Source: Linanthus parryae | Taxonomy: Eukaryota > Streptophyta > Magnoliopsida > Ericales > Polemoniaceae | DNA length: 64,000 nt | Assembly (NCBI GenBank): GCA_023055425.1 | Contig: JALGPY010000014.1 | Location: 12,422,501-12,486,500 of the forward strand | Direction: 5' to 3' | In this document: in pieces, positions 34,281 to 46,949 of the stretch | Layout: each line of letters begins with the position of its first letter | How positions within the stretch are numbered: the first letter of the stretch is position 1 | Made by a program: the position numbers and the translations under genes | The notes under the pieces: model-generated | Database searches by the model: none | Told to the model about the DNA's origin: nothing | The model's input: only the letters and a program-made list of their open reading frames with translations

Positions 34281-35697
34281 CCCATAAACCTTCAACGCTT
34301 GTATTCTTCGTCATAAATACTATAAAGATGGGGGGTTTGTTAAAAGCAGAAGCTAAAAGTGGTTGTTTCTAGCTGTGGAGAAGCATTATGTAACAAAGAA
34401 TTCGTTTTGAAGGGTTGTATATGGCGTCTGGGAAATGGGGAGCAACTGGATGCTTACAAGGATAAATGGCTCCTTCGGCCTCATCTCTTCAAACCCTTTA
34501 CGCCAAAAATAGTCACAGATCCAGTTGTAGTTGCAGATCTTATCACAGAAGAAAGAATATGGGATGAGTCAAAATTGGCTACTCTACCTAAGGGAAGAAG
34601 ACAGAACAGTAATGAGAACAATTAGAACTCCAAATTTCCCCAGCCAGATAGACCGATCTGGCACTTCTCAGAACATGCTAACTATACAGTCAATTTCGCA
34701 TACAAGCTCCTTATCCAGCATAAAAAAATGAAGTAATTTCTCAAGTTGGGGGTTCGTCAAAAATCAACCATGATTGGTGGAAAATTTTCCTGTCATAGAA
34801 AGTTCCCAAAAGCGTCTTGTAGCAAATTTGGAGGGCTTTGAAACATAGCCTCCCATCCGTTCAAACTTAGTACAGAGATGTATCAAAGCTGGTGATTTTT
34901 GTGCGATATGTAAGAAAAATTAGGAAACAGAGACTCGTCTTTTTCTAGATTGTCAGGTGGCCCGTGACTGCTAGTCTCATTTCTTTGGCGACGATTTTTT
35001 CCGTAGAATCTCTGGGACTTTTCAAGTCTCGTTCCCCCAAATTTTCTTAGATCTTAGCAAAGATGAGAGAAAGAAGATGTGTGTCATGATTTATAAGCTT
35101 TCTTGGAACAGAAATAATTATGTCTTCAAGGGTAACCGTGAAAAGGGTTGCAGAGTACCTGGAAGAAACAGATCCACACATGTAGGTGGCTAATTTGTCT
35201 TCTCAAAACAGGCGCCGCGGAATCCACCGGAGGAGTGGATGATTCTCAAAACAGACTCCGCCAGGAACCCTATCAAGGGGACGACAACAACTGGAGTGAT
35301 TCTCAGAGATACCACCATAGTATTCATCGCTGGCAAGACCAAGCAAATCCCCTTTGTCATCTCGCCGAAAGCTGCTGAATTCGAAGCTGTGCTTGAAGGT
35401 TTCAAACTAGCTATGGAGATGAACATTCAGAGGATTTGGTTGGAAACAGATTCTCTCTCCATCTCGAAAGCTTTGAGAAGTGAGGAAGGTAGAGAGAGAA
35501 ACAAGGAAGACGTTGCAGAAATCGGTAGAAGCATCGAGGAATGCAATGAGCTTCTAAAGCAAGTGGAAGGACGCGTGGTCCATATTCCACAAAGTTGGAA
35601 CGATCTTGCTGACCGTTTAGCAAAATCTGGATTGGGCCTAGGTTTAAATAATGAAATTATTTGGGCCGAGTTCCCCCATGTTTGGGTTGTAGATTAA
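34281..35697 (+). pseudogene. LINE-B fragment, part 2 (ORF2 C-terminus and RNase H)
   Basis: Continuation of the LINE interrupted at 19097. Joining the two sides across one CCCAT copy keeps a single frame through GKQFW...MTH into KPSTLVFF...INTIKMGG, as in L1 proteins. Downstream are WRLGNGEQLDAYKDKWL, DLITEERIWDESKL and an RVT_3-type RNase H (35239-35697) with KTDSA, AAEFEAVLEG, LETDSLSIS and WNDLADRLAKSG. A short A run follows the stop. Several frameshifts and stops lie between 34370 and 35240. Confidence 0.87.
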
Positions 35698-36426
35698 AAA
35701 AATGTATGAATTATCATTTTGTCCCAAATACTTAACATCTTAGATGTATCATATTTCTCGAAAAAAAAGATCTTAGATGTATCATAAGTTAAAAGGACAA
35801 TTTTCAAAATGTGGTCATAAAATGTACCAGTGTTGCCAAACACATATAACTTTTAATCCAAAATTTTCAGCGCATGTCAAACAGATTTCAAATTATAATT
35901 TTGATCAACTATTTAGAGAGAATTATTTTCATTAGTTTATCAAAATTTTAAGGTGGAACCAAACAAGCTCAGAAGTCATATTTGTCAACTTTCCTACACA
36001 AAAGTTCCATCAGTGAGACTAATCTTTACCCTTTTAATCTTTGTGTTTGCCACTGTAGATGGACATTTGTTGTGGCAATAAAGTTTTTTAACTTTACATT
36101 CGTTTTTGGAATGCAGATGAATGTTTTCAACTTTTTGCTACGTACTCGGTGAATTTGGCAACTTAGATTTTGTACATCCTCACTGATAATGCACTGATGC
36201 TCTCATGAAACAACATTTCTACTTTACTCACAAAAAGTAAGTACGCACCAAACTCTACTACTATTGGGTTTTGTACGAACTTTTTTAATTTTAAATAAAC
36301 TTAAAAGATTTTTTTTTTTTGATGAGAATTAAACTTAAAAGATATTGAGAAAGAAGTCATTACACAAAAGTTTTAAAAAAATGTACGATTTTGGTAGAGA
36401 AAAATTGCGCTGTTAATATATTGTGA

Positions 36427-36429
<3 letters not shown>
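35698..36429. other. AT-rich DNA with a 17-bp duplication
   Basis: No gene. ATCTTAGATGTATCATA occurs at 35737-35753 and again at 35770-35786, enclosing 16 bases that end in an A run. This has the form of a tiny retroposition event. Confidence 0.6.
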
Positions 36430-36464
<35 letters not shown>

Positions 36465-37660
36465 TGAAAGGTAAGAAATATCATTAATAAGATAAAGTAC
36501 AACCAGCTCTTGAATACAACGATATACGTCTGCAAGCATTCATCGCCGTAACGGAGTACCTATAGTCTAGAAGTAAGATCTAACTATGATACCCAACATA
36601 ACACTTAAAAGCTTGTTAAAACGTATAGTAGCTAGAAAGATAAAAAACAAGAGAACACTAAAAAAATAAAAAACACATAAAAAGAAAAACAGATGAATAA
36701 AGCCTAAATTTGCTGCTAGCCAATTCACACATGTGGCAATGTATGGTCCAATGGCAGTTGCAACATGTCACTTGAGAAGATTACCGCGTTTGGACTCTTT
36801 TAGACGCAGCTAATGAATGACGATGTGCGCCGGCTGGTCGGCATTCGGTGGGTGTGGCGACGGTCGGTGCGTTCCCTGAGATTGACGACGTGACGTGTTG
36901 CCAGAATCTGGCCGGAATCTTTCGAGAATGGCGTTTCCTGTACAGCCCAACAGCGAAGCCCCGGTGCTGGTCATCATCCTCCTCATAAAACATCTTCAAT
37001 AGACTGTAAATCTCTTCTTCGTAGAACAAAACACCAACATAAACTGCCCCTTTTTATATGGCCTGAGATAGGCTTGGAGCAAGAGGGCGCAAGGAAAAAC
37101 ACACAGTGTCCCAAAACAAGAACAAAACCACAATTGATTTGGCCTCTTAGAGACTCGTAGCGCGAATAACTGCAATAACGCGAAAACACCCTCCCCCCCC
37201 CAAGAGAGTTGAAACAGAGAGAGAGATCCAAAACAAAAAGGAAGGCCTCTGAGAGGCTTATAGCATGGGGTAAAAGAGCCTACACAACCCGACCACCAAG
37301 GAGCAGACTACTCGACCAAACTCATAGAGGAAAACAGAGAAGGTACACAATACTAGTATCAAAAGAACCCACTGCCCTCATAGATTAAAACCTTAAGATC
37401 GTGAAATCCAAGGAAAATTGAGACTCTTGAACTAAATATGCCACAAAAATGGATTAGATCTCAGAAGAGATCGAAGCTTAAGCGACGGGAGAACTGCTGA
37501 GATGATATGAAGATCTTGAGGAAGATCGGAAGCCTTGGCGGTTGCCTAGAGGGCATAACCTGGGTTAACCAAAATACCATGGTGGAGGACCTGGAGGTTT
37601 CCTAGGTACACTTCTAGAAAAACCGCTTGAAACGGCGTTTGCAAAGTGAAACCGCCGTTT
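36430..37660 (-). mobile_element. Probable decayed LINE or retroposon fragment
   Basis: A 34-base T run (36430-36463) is followed on the minus-strand reading by a 3' UTR-like stretch (TTATTAATGATATTTCTTACC before the tail), as at plant L1 3' ends. Upstream, open frames at 36781-37231 are too short and low in similarity to assign. No target duplication was found. Confidence 0.5.
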
Positions 37661-37719
37661 TTAAAATCAGTAAATGGATTTCTCTAAATCTCATAAAAAT
37701 ATTCATATCAACCCCTTCT

Positions 37720-37721
<2 letters not shown>

Positions 37722-37761
<40 letters not shown>
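37722..37761. repeat. Poly(A) run of 40
   Basis: An uninterrupted A run, preceded by ACCCCTTCTGC. It may be the tail of a plus-strand retroposed fragment, but no body was identified. Confidence 0.8.
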
Positions 37762-37762
<1 letters not shown>

Positions 37763-38925
37763 AAAAAGTGAAAATGTAGCTTTTGAATTAAAAACCCAAA
37801 AAATTCATAACACACCAATTGTGCAGGAGTTTAAAGCTTTCTTTACCTCCAAGCCTACAACCATGAGCTATCCGTACCCCATGCCAATACCCTCCGCCCT
37901 CCCATGTCCTTGCACATAACTAAGAGCATTGCAAGTTGTATGATATAACATGTCCATCAATGATTATTTGTTTAGGCACCACTTCATTTAAGTTTATTTT
38001 TGTTAAGAATAATTCATTTAAGTTTAGGATTAAGAGTCTGACAGAAACAAGCAGAGACACTTGAAGTACATAATATTTGTCTAAGTAGTCCCAACGTTTA
38101 TGTCTACCTCTCAGTGCACATTGGGTAAATCATGTTGTAAATCAATAGCGTGTAGAATACTTCAGAGAGATAAATTAGTATGAAAAAATTCAACTTCACA
38201 AACTTGTAGTTGATAAGACAAATAAGCAACGATTGAATTTCTCCAAATTTCAAACTCAGTGATCTCTAAACAGCCTAAGTACATTATCATGCTTGCAAAA
38301 CCAATTCAACTAATTGATAACGACCTTTTTACTTTTTATGGTTGTAGTCGTAGTGTCCTGCTTAGTTATTGGAGGCCTTTCACTATCAATTGCATTAGTG
38401 TGTTTATGTTTCTTGTGTTTGTAGCTATGCGAAGGTGGATAACTTATTGCATTTGACTAGTCGCCAATCTTTCCCTCTCTTAGTGCAAAATACAATCTTT
38501 TGAGTGGAGTTTGTCGTGATCGGATTATGGTTGTAATATCATTTATTTATTTTTGTTTTTTATAATTATTTCAAATTCTATACTTTATATTCTTTGTCTA
38601 AGTGCATGCGGTACTGAAGTGTAGTGAAAGTTAAAGGGAGATCAAAAATAATTTAGAGCTCGTTTAGTAATGTTTTTTTGTTTTTTAGACTTTTTTTTTG
38701 AGTTGTTGATGTGTTTAATGAGTTTTGATGTTCCGCACCTTAGTTTTTGGAAAGTATGGGAGTTGTTGTTTTTCGGAACATGTTTTCCATGATTTTAATA
38801 ATATATTCTTCTCCATATTATAACAATAACTTTTTAAAATATATTTAATTGCATTAAAACTTTTTTTTTGCTACAACGGAAAAAACATTAAAACTTTTCT
38901 ATGCCTGATATTGTCATTTCGGCAA
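37762..38925. other. AT-rich intergenic DNA, no gene seen
   Basis: Only short open frames with no recognisable motif, and no repeats with clear boundaries. Confidence 0.4.
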
Positions 38926-39410
38926 TCACAGTACTTCTAAGAGGATGATTAATAAAAAAGGTTTCATGAAGAGGGGGCCCAGAGGACATATCCCAAAAGG
39001 GCAAATGCGAAGATGGATAAAAAGAGTCATACATGAGATCCCCTGGGGACATATCCCCTTAAGGTGAGAAAATAAAGTCCAATAGATAAAGAAGTACACT
39101 AGAAAGAACGGAAGCAAAAGGTGAGGAAACCGCTCATGTAGGCACAAAAACGAGTCTCTTCATGAGCCTATTTTGCGAGAGAGTGTGCCATGGAGACTTC
39201 TGCACGCGAGAATTTCACAACACTATAGTAAATCAAGCTCTGAAGAAGCTCTAAAACGTTATGCAAAGTGGCCGAATCCTCAAAGGACTCTTTGGAAGGG
39301 TCATGCAACTGCAAAATCAGGTTGGTGCAACCAGTAAGGAAGTTAAGATTGTAGATGCGATTTCTAAGACACCAATTGCATGCATGGTATAGTACGTGCA
39401 AGGGTTTCAT
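38926..39410 (-). pseudogene. Remnant of an RVT_3-type RNase H (LINE-derived)
   Basis: Minus-strand reading contains TNLILQLHDPSKESFEDSA and SRAEVSMAHSLAK, which fits the C-terminal half of the RNase H found at the end of plant L1 ORF2. A stop follows directly. The continuing sequence (THEETRF-like region on to 38926) is degenerate. Too short to place in a LINE family. Confidence 0.55.
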
Positions 39411-40507
39411 TGTGAAGAGCAGAGTGGGCGTATGTCCTTTTTCTCGGTGTGTAGAAGTTGTCCGTTATGTGAGAGGACGACAAATCTTATGCATGCCGAT
39501 CCTGAAGCGCGATCCCAAGATATGCCAGTCTGGATGGATACTACAAGATCAGTGCCCGAGCCAGGTCCTGTGCCCTCATGTGAATGGTTGGAGGGTGGGA
39601 GGCGGTTTGTTAGCTTGGAGGTTGGCTTTTCCTTTCTCTATGCTGGGGGCTAGGAATTGAAAAGCAGCATTGAGAGATTCCGAAGTGATTTTTCCACTGC
39701 ATTGGTGAAAAATCTCCAGTTTCTAGACTTTCATAGGTTTCAGACGATGGCCGTGAACGCACATATTTCTTTTGTTTTACTTTCATATTAAAATTCATTA
39801 TTTGCATAGTTTATAAAGTGCCAATCAAAACAAACTTAGGCTTTAGCTTTTTATTTGTAAGCAGGACACGTAATTGTTGGCCCAAGAATCCTAGAGTTTG
39901 TTCTTTCATTGACTCCAGGCGGCCGGGTATGAATCCATCGAAGCGATCAGCTGGTGGTGGTAGTTGTGAAAATCCGCCAAGACAAGTGGTAATGGCGTCA
40001 CAACCTTGCTCGTCCAATTGTCAATTTCCTCCTATTATTTCTTTTATTTAACGGGAATTAGTTTTGTAACAATGATAAAACGAGGGAGTGATGCAAGGGA
40101 GTGATGCATATCATAATGTCATTTATGGTGTTAGTATACATCTAATTAGTTCTGCAGTGTGTTGCTCGACGGGTTATCGACAGTTTTTGTTTCTCAACCT
40201 TTTTTGTGCCAACAATAGATCATATGACGTATCCCACCCTAGATCAACGATGTTATAATCAGACAGTGAAGGTTATTACCTAGTTTGACACACCAAAAGG
40301 GTGAAAACGACCTTTTCCAAATTAAAAGGGGTGAAATGTCTTTTAAGCAAACTTGAGGGGTGAAAGTATCATATACCATTTAATTTACAATAAATGTCTT
40401 TATTTGAACTTACACTCATTTAAAATGTTATTTATAACTGGACATTTATATATAAGCAGGCATGTATTGTATTTAAGTAAGTCATGAAAAAAAAATCATT
40501 TAAAATT
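39411..40507. other. Unassigned DNA with a MITE-like end
   Basis: Open frames at 39355-39660 and 39811-40051 are unassigned. At 40270-40385 are sequences related to the ends of the MITE at 6560 (GGGTGAAA...GTCTTTTAA), so a decayed relative probably lies here. Confidence 0.4.
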
Positions 40508-41635
40508 AGAGAAATGCTAAGGAAACTCTCCTTATGCACTCTCTTTGGAAACTCTCCACTAGAATATGCCACTTGGTCCTATTTTCTCTCATCAAAATAA
40601 CTACTCCTAATTTATAGGAGAGAATAAATGAGATGATTTCCACTTCCATTTGAGTATCAATCCCACATTTGTAATATAAAGAATTGAAAAGCCTTGTGAA
40701 ATTTGCTTGAAGGAAACACGTTCTCTTTTGCTTTTAAATTTTTTTTGCTTTTAAAATTGTTCTTCCTTCTAGCATAATCAGTGAGAAAGAAAAATAAAAT
40801 AAAAAATGGAACGTAATTTATACAAAAAAATGGCGATTAATATCAAATCAACTTATTTGGTTTATGTGACTAGTTGAATATTATCGGCGTTTTGATTTTA
40901 TTAATCTAAGCAAATAATGTTGCTGATGTTGTTAATGTTATGATTTGTAAACAGTTGTCATTGATACCGTTTTAAAATTGTTGTTATTAGTGTTGGTCTT
41001 GTACTATGTACGGCACATGTATCCATTTAATCATTATTTTATCTCAAGAAAAAAAAAATTATTATTCACTAATGTGATCCGTGCTATATTTCAGAATTTT
41101 TGTGTGTGAAAATATTTCAAGAAATTATGATTCATTGAGTCTGCCCAACAAAAAAAACAATTGTTCCAAGAATTTTATGCACTAATTTCATGTTCAATAT
41201 TTAGTCTGACATCTTAACAAATCATTGTTTATTCATGCATAGTTTAGAATTTGTTTTTCTCTTATAAATTGATAAAAATATATATTTATATTTGTTGACA
41301 ACTTTTTCACACCAAAGTTATGAGATGAAGGAGGGTAATATTGACAATCGAATTATTAGGTAGAATATTACTTTTTGTTAAACAGTTGTCGATATCTCAA
41401 AAAAAAATATAAAAAATAAAAAAAAATGTTGTAAAAAAAAAACAGTTGTAAGATAAAAAATTAATTGCCTACAAATGTGGGATTGATATTCAAATGGAAG
41501 TGGAAATCATCTCATTTATTCTCTCCTATAAATTAGGAGTAGTTATTTTGATGAGAGAAAGTAGGACCAAGTGGCATATTATAGTGGAGAGTTTCCAAAG
41601 AGAGTGCATAAGGAGAGTTTCCTTAGCATTTCTCT
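40508..41635. mobile_element. Non-autonomous DNA element with about 167-bp terminal inverted repeats
   Basis: Left arm 40508-40675 and right arm about 41470-41635 are inverted copies with only about three substitutions, starting AGAGAAATGCTAAGGAAACT. TAAAATT flanks both sides (40501-40507 and 41636-41642; one more T matches if the end is moved by a base). The AT-rich interior codes for nothing. Long arms suggest a MULE-like foldback element, although the target duplication appears as 7-8 bp rather than 9. Confidence 0.88.
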
Positions 41636-41992
41636 TAAAATTATAGATGGTGAGATCTTCAAATTAAATTTGGGTCAAAAAAATTTATTAAACAAACATA
41701 ATTAAATTTTGTGTCAGATGTTAATCTCAAGTGGGATTATAATCCCGAACTAAACATGTACTAACTAATAACACCAACCACCACTTAATTGCTTGGTCTA
41801 TTGGAACTTTTGTGGTTAAGCACATTTATACTTTGATTAATGCATAAAACCACCTCTACATGTCGTTGTTGCATGTACAAAATGATGTTAGAGTAAATAA
41901 ACAATTAAATTTAATAATTTTTTCATATGAGTTCCTGATTTTAAACAAGGTTTATAAATACATACTTAACAATTTTCTAACTTTATTTTTAT

Positions 41993-44804
41993 TTTATTTT
42001 TTGAGGGGAAAACTTTTGTATTATTATTAAGAACTTGAAACTGGATTTGGGCTAGTGAGGCCCATTACATCTTGTGCTATGACTCTAGATGCCCAATGGG
42101 GCTCATCACCGATCCACTATTGATCTTGTTGGGCTTGCAGGCCTGCTTTGGCGTGAATATGTGCAGCCACGTTGGTGCTTCGGTGGCTGAAGCAGATAGA
42201 GAATGTGGAGAGCTGTCGAGAGAGTTCCACTACTTCATTGATGATAGCACCTACTTCCGAGAAACTTTCTCCCTTCCCATTCAACGCCCCTTTCACTTCT
42301 TTGACTATGGAGAGTGCATCAGTTTCAACTTCCAAATCTTTGCAGCCGAGCTTGAGGGCAAACCTTAAACCATGGCGGATGGCTTGTCCCTCTGCCGATC
42401 TGGGTTTAGTCCCGAAAGTCGTCGGCTTGGCAAAGCCAGCGATGTACTTTTCATGTCGGTCCCTGATGACCCCTCCTACAGCGGCCTTTGAGGTCTTGCG
42501 GTCCCACGCGCCGTCGACGTTAAGTTTGACGGTGCCGTTCTCCGGTGGCCTCCAGGTCTGAGACGGCAGAACTGAAAGGGGTTTCCTCTTTACTTTACTT
42601 TCTTGGAAGAGGGACATCTTATCCACTGCAGATCTGGCTATTTCATCACCTGTTGATTTTTGATTCTTGAAAATCCACCTGTTTCTGCTGGACCAAATTT
42701 CAGCTAAGCACATGCAGATCAGATCGAGTTTTTCTTCCTTGTTTTCCCTGATAAACACCTCTTCAATCCAGGCCTTGAAACTAATTTGTTTGATGTACAG
42801 CTCTTGATCTGGGAACGCAGTCTCCCAGGTCTGTTTGGCAACCGGGCATCTAAAAAAAAGGTGTGTTTCATCTTCATCTTCTCTACCACAAATTTCACAT
42901 TTTCTATCCACTTCAATCCTCCGATTGCTAAGATTCACCTTCGTTGGAAGGGCTCTCAACCACCCTCTCCAGATAGGGAAGATGTTTCGTCGAGGGATTT
43001 TCCTTTTCCAAAGCTTCAGAAGCTAGTCTCGATCTTAGGAAACTGCACTGCTCTCCGTACCCACTGGTTGGGTTGGTCTTCTGTTCCTTGCAATTTGGTA
43101 AGCCGTGTGTACACTGTATAGCCCTGTATCAGTCGGATTCCAGAACAAATTGTCCATAACTGGTGATTTTGCTAGAGGAATGCGAATGATTTCTTCATAA
43201 TCCACCGGCCAGAACACTTCTTTCAGTTTCTGTGACTCCCAACCCCCTTCCTCAACATTTAGAAAATCACTAACTTTATAATGGGTTGATGGAGGTTTTG
43301 TGATGGGTTTGAAAGGGAACTTACTGGGGATCCAAGGATCTTCAAAAGCATCTATTTCAGCCCCGTCACCAACCCTCCATATGCAGCCTTCACGAACTAC
43401 GACTCGGCTTGCTATGATACTTTTCCAAGTAAAAGAACATTGTGAAGATGGTTACACCTCCCAAATAGTTTTATTTGTGCAGTACTTCTTTGTTAAAACT
43501 TGAGAAAGCAATGAATCTGGATAGGTGAGTAATCGCCAAAACTGTTTGCCAAGCATAGCCAGGTTGAAGGCTTGGAGATCTTTGAATTCCACTCCTCCCT
43601 GAGCCTTACTTTGTTTTAGCTTGTCCCAGGAGATCCAGGTTAAACCCCTACTGTCTTCATTTTGTCCCCAGAAAAATTTCCTGCTCATTTCTTCAATCTT
43701 CTTGCAGACAGATTGCGGGAGTTTAAAGCAGCTCATGGTATAAGTCGGCACCGCTTGCGCTACTGATTTGATCATAACTTCACGTCCTGCAAAAGAGAGT
43801 GAGTTTCTTTTCCAAGTCTTGAATTTACATTCTACTTTCTCATATACAGAATTAAAGTCTAAAGTTTTGTTTTTGCCTATTGTTGTAGGCATACCCAAAT
43901 ATTGATCATGAGATTCCACTAATCGAACTCCAAGGAAGTTGCTTAGCTCCTGTTGCCGATTCTGGTTCAAATTAGACGAGAACACCACTGCACTTTTTTC
44001 TAAATTTATTTGTTGGCCCGACGCCTTCCCATAAACTTGTAATAATTGTAAAATAACTTCCATCTCCTCATCTTTTGCTTTAGAGAATAGGATACTGTCG
44101 TCAGCAAAGAATAGGTGTGTAATTTTCGGGCCATTTCTTGAAGCAGAGACGCCGGAGATAAGACCCTCCTGATTGGCTGCGGTGAGAGCTCGTGAAAGGA
44201 CATCATTGCAGATCAAAAACAGATAAGGAGACAGCGGACAGCCTTGGCGGATACCTCTTTGAGGTAAGACATTTCCACAAACTCTTCCCTCGTAAGCAAA
44301 ACTAAAGCTCGAAGTAGTAATACAATCCATAACTAAATCTGTCCATTTTGTACCGAAGCCCAGACGATCAAAACACGCCCTGATAAAACCCATTCTACTC
44401 GATCATACGCCTTGGACATATCGATTTTCAACGCAAAACTCCCCACTTTATCTTTTTTGTGATACTTCATTGTATGAAGAAGTTCGTACGCAACTAGGAT
44501 ATTATCCGTAATTAAACGACCCGGGACAAAAGCACTTTGATAACAAGATACAATATCAGGGAGCAGCAGCTTAAGCCTATTTGCAATAACTTTCGTCACA
44601 ATTTTATAAACTACAGAACATAGACTGATAGGTCGTAGATCAGCCGGTTTACGCACCTGATTTTTCTTTGGGATTAGGGCGATAACCGTTTTGTTGAACT
44701 CACACATACTCTTGACTCCATTAAGCACCGCAAGGCAGTTAGCTTCAACGTCCTTGCCCACAATATCCCAATAGTCTTGGTAAAAATTCGCTGAAAAACC
44801 GTCC
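41993..44804 (-). mobile_element. 5'-truncated L1-type LINE (LINE-C)
   Basis: Flanked by a perfect 14-bp duplication AACTTTATTTTTAT (41979-41992 and 44805-44818). On the minus strand it begins inside the RT domain and ends with a short, degenerate A-rich tail (T-rich at 41993-42003). The endonuclease and ORF1 are missing, as expected for incomplete target-primed reverse transcription. Confidence 0.92.
42117..44804 (-). pseudogene. LINE-C ORF2 (partial RT, zinc motif, RNase H), broken
   Basis: Segments in order on the minus strand. 44804-44333 has the RT start (DGFSANFYQDYWD, LRPISLCSVVYKI, FVPGRLITDN, KIDMSKAYDRVEW). 44393-43452 has RQGCPLSPYLFLI, the catalytic FADDSILF and CFKLPQSVCKKI. 43217-43035 has MDNLFWNPTDTGLYSV. 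42959-42117 has a zinc motif (CEICGREDEDETHLFFRC) and RNase H (KLNVDGAWD, AEGQAI, VETDALS). Frameshifts separate the parts, near 44340-44395, near 43450 and near 43030. It cannot make an active protein. Confidence 0.9.
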
Positions 44805-44818
44805 AACTTTATTTTTAT

Positions 44819-45745
44819 ACGTGTTTGTTTAGCATGTTTTATTTCACTATGTTTAAACTAATACCAAACTGGTTCTTAGAAAACTTATGTTTCTTAGAAT
44901 TCGGCACAAATAGGAGGTACAAATGTCATTTTTCATATTAGAAGGTGCGAAAGTGTCTTTCCATCAAACCAGAGTGGATCAAAGTGTCTTTTACCCTTTA
45001 TTTCTTTTACAAAGAAGCTCCAAAATCACCTTATCACGGCGGAATAGTCAATTTTATCCAAACAGTAAACCTTAGTTTGAGGTGCATGTCACTCCACTCT
45101 ACGGTCAAGATTCCCTTAAACCTCTCCCCCATCACGCGATCTTGACCGTTCGATCCTACAACCCACGGTTAGTGCATATTTGGCATCCCTGTTTTGGTAT
45201 TTTTTTTTACTCATTTGGTATTATGCATGTTTTTGCATGTTTAAAAATAAAAAACATGCTGAAAAAAATTATTTAAAAAATAATAAAGATTTTTTTGGGT
45301 GTTTTTTCATATTATTGGTGTTTAAAGACATTCAACTGTGATTAGATACAAAAAAAATATATAAAATATATGTTAGTAATGTACGTAAAAATGATATTCA
45401 AACAAATCGTCATTGATTTAGGTCTTGCTTTCTTTGTCTAATAGGTGACTATTATTTTTTGAAGTCATAAAAAAAGTTCTAATTAGATCATTTTTGTTAC
45501 AATTTATGTCTGACAATTTTTATCTTTTTATAAGACTAATTATTTTTAGTTTTTTCTAATTTCAACTTTTTCTACTCTTTCCTCATAAAATTTATTTTTA
45601 AGGAGCTAAAATAGAACATTAGTAAGTAACATTTTTCTAAAAAATGTACCTAAAACGTTTTAGAAAACTAAACAATACAAAAATAAGCAACTTTTTATGT
45701 TTTTTTTTTTAAGAAATCTGAAAAGTCACCTTAATTAGATAAAGA
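44819..45745. other. AT-rich upstream region, MITE-like remnant
   Basis: 44930-45000 carries CGAAAGTGTCTTT...GTGTCTTTTACCC, related to the MITE ends at 6560. No gene seen. Confidence 0.4.
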
Positions 45746-46205
45746 AATCAGGACTTCAGGGCTAGTTAGTGAATGCTATGGCAGTGATAGAAAGTTGTTG
45801 TGTGAAGACACTGTGAAAAAGCTGATGTGAATTCTTGATAAAATGTTGTTTGGTAAATATTACGTAAAAGTTGTTGTGAAATATTGATATAGTAATTTTA
45901 TTTTGGTAAAATCAACTGTGAAGTTGTTGTGAGAGGGTAAAATGATAAAAATATATGACACATGTCATTTCTGTAAATATAACTACTGATATATTAAAAA
46001 TTGTAAGGTTAAAGTCGGTTGTAGATAAATCAATCAAAAACACTTTCTGGAAAAACATCTCCCCACTTACTTTCTGAAAACTGCTGTGGGACAGCAGAAA
46101 CTGTCCGGAAAAACACAAATTTTATTTTTACCAAACACACTAAAACTGCTTCTGCTGTCAGAAAGCAGCTGTGCTGGCAGCAGAAGCATTCCCAAACTCA
46201 CCCTT
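45746..46205. mobile_element. Probable hAT-type MITE upstream of the auxin receptor gene
   Basis: The left edge CAGGGCTAGTTAGTGAATGC and the complement of the right edge (AAGGGTGAGTTTGGGAATGC) are imperfect inverted repeats. Several CTGCTGT/CAGCAG subterminal repeats lie inside. A second partial copy of the right end (CCAATCTCACCCTTA) follows at about 46230. The target duplication was not resolved. Confidence 0.4.
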
Positions 46206-46408
46206 AGTGCAGATAGCAGAAGAATTGCCAATCTCACCCTTAGTAATGTTATCAAATGTGTTTCGGATTTTCAACACTGTTTTTAAACGGATATTACCAA
46301 TCAGTTTTTGATTCTATTTTTAAACCTGTTTTTTCAGCACGACTTTTTCCACCGTTTTTCTGTTTTTAAACGGATACCAACCAAACAAGCTCTAATCTTC
46401 TTCCCTCT

Positions 46409-46442
<34 letters not shown>

Positions 46443-46949
46443 AGCTGCTTTTTAGCTTTAACATGAGTGATGACAACACAGAGCGAGAGGCCCGGAGAGA
46501 CTAATTGGAGAGAGAGATTGGGAGAGATTCTCATTTCATTTCCATCCCCATCTGCGTTTACCATTTTGTTCTCTCTCTGATGATCTCCCTCCACTTCATT
46601 CATCTCTCTGCTAGATTCAGCTACTAAGCTCAGATTTTTCCATACTTGGTAAGCTTTCTTGGTTTGATCTTGAAAAACCCACTCTATTCCCATCTGGGTT
46701 TTGATTCTTTCTTCTTCTTCCTATCTGTAATCATCACTTCTTGATTTTTCTTGATTTCAAGATTATAGCTTACTGAAGCACAAATCAAACCCATTTCATC
46801 AAACCCATTTCGATTCTTATCTATTCCAGATCTGGGTTGAACAAATCTTGAATCATCCCCATCTCTAGATCTAGCTTTTACTCTCAGATCTAGTGATTTA
46901 AGTGTTTAGCTTCTTCAGATTTGTTGGGTTTCTTGAGGTTCTTCAAAGG
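46206..46949 (+). promoter_or_regulatory. Promoter/leader region of the auxin receptor gene with CT microsatellite
   Basis: A (CT)n run at 46412-46439, typical of plant 5' leaders, then a pyrimidine-rich leader up to the ATG at 46950. The transcription start cannot be fixed from sequence. Confidence 0.5.
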
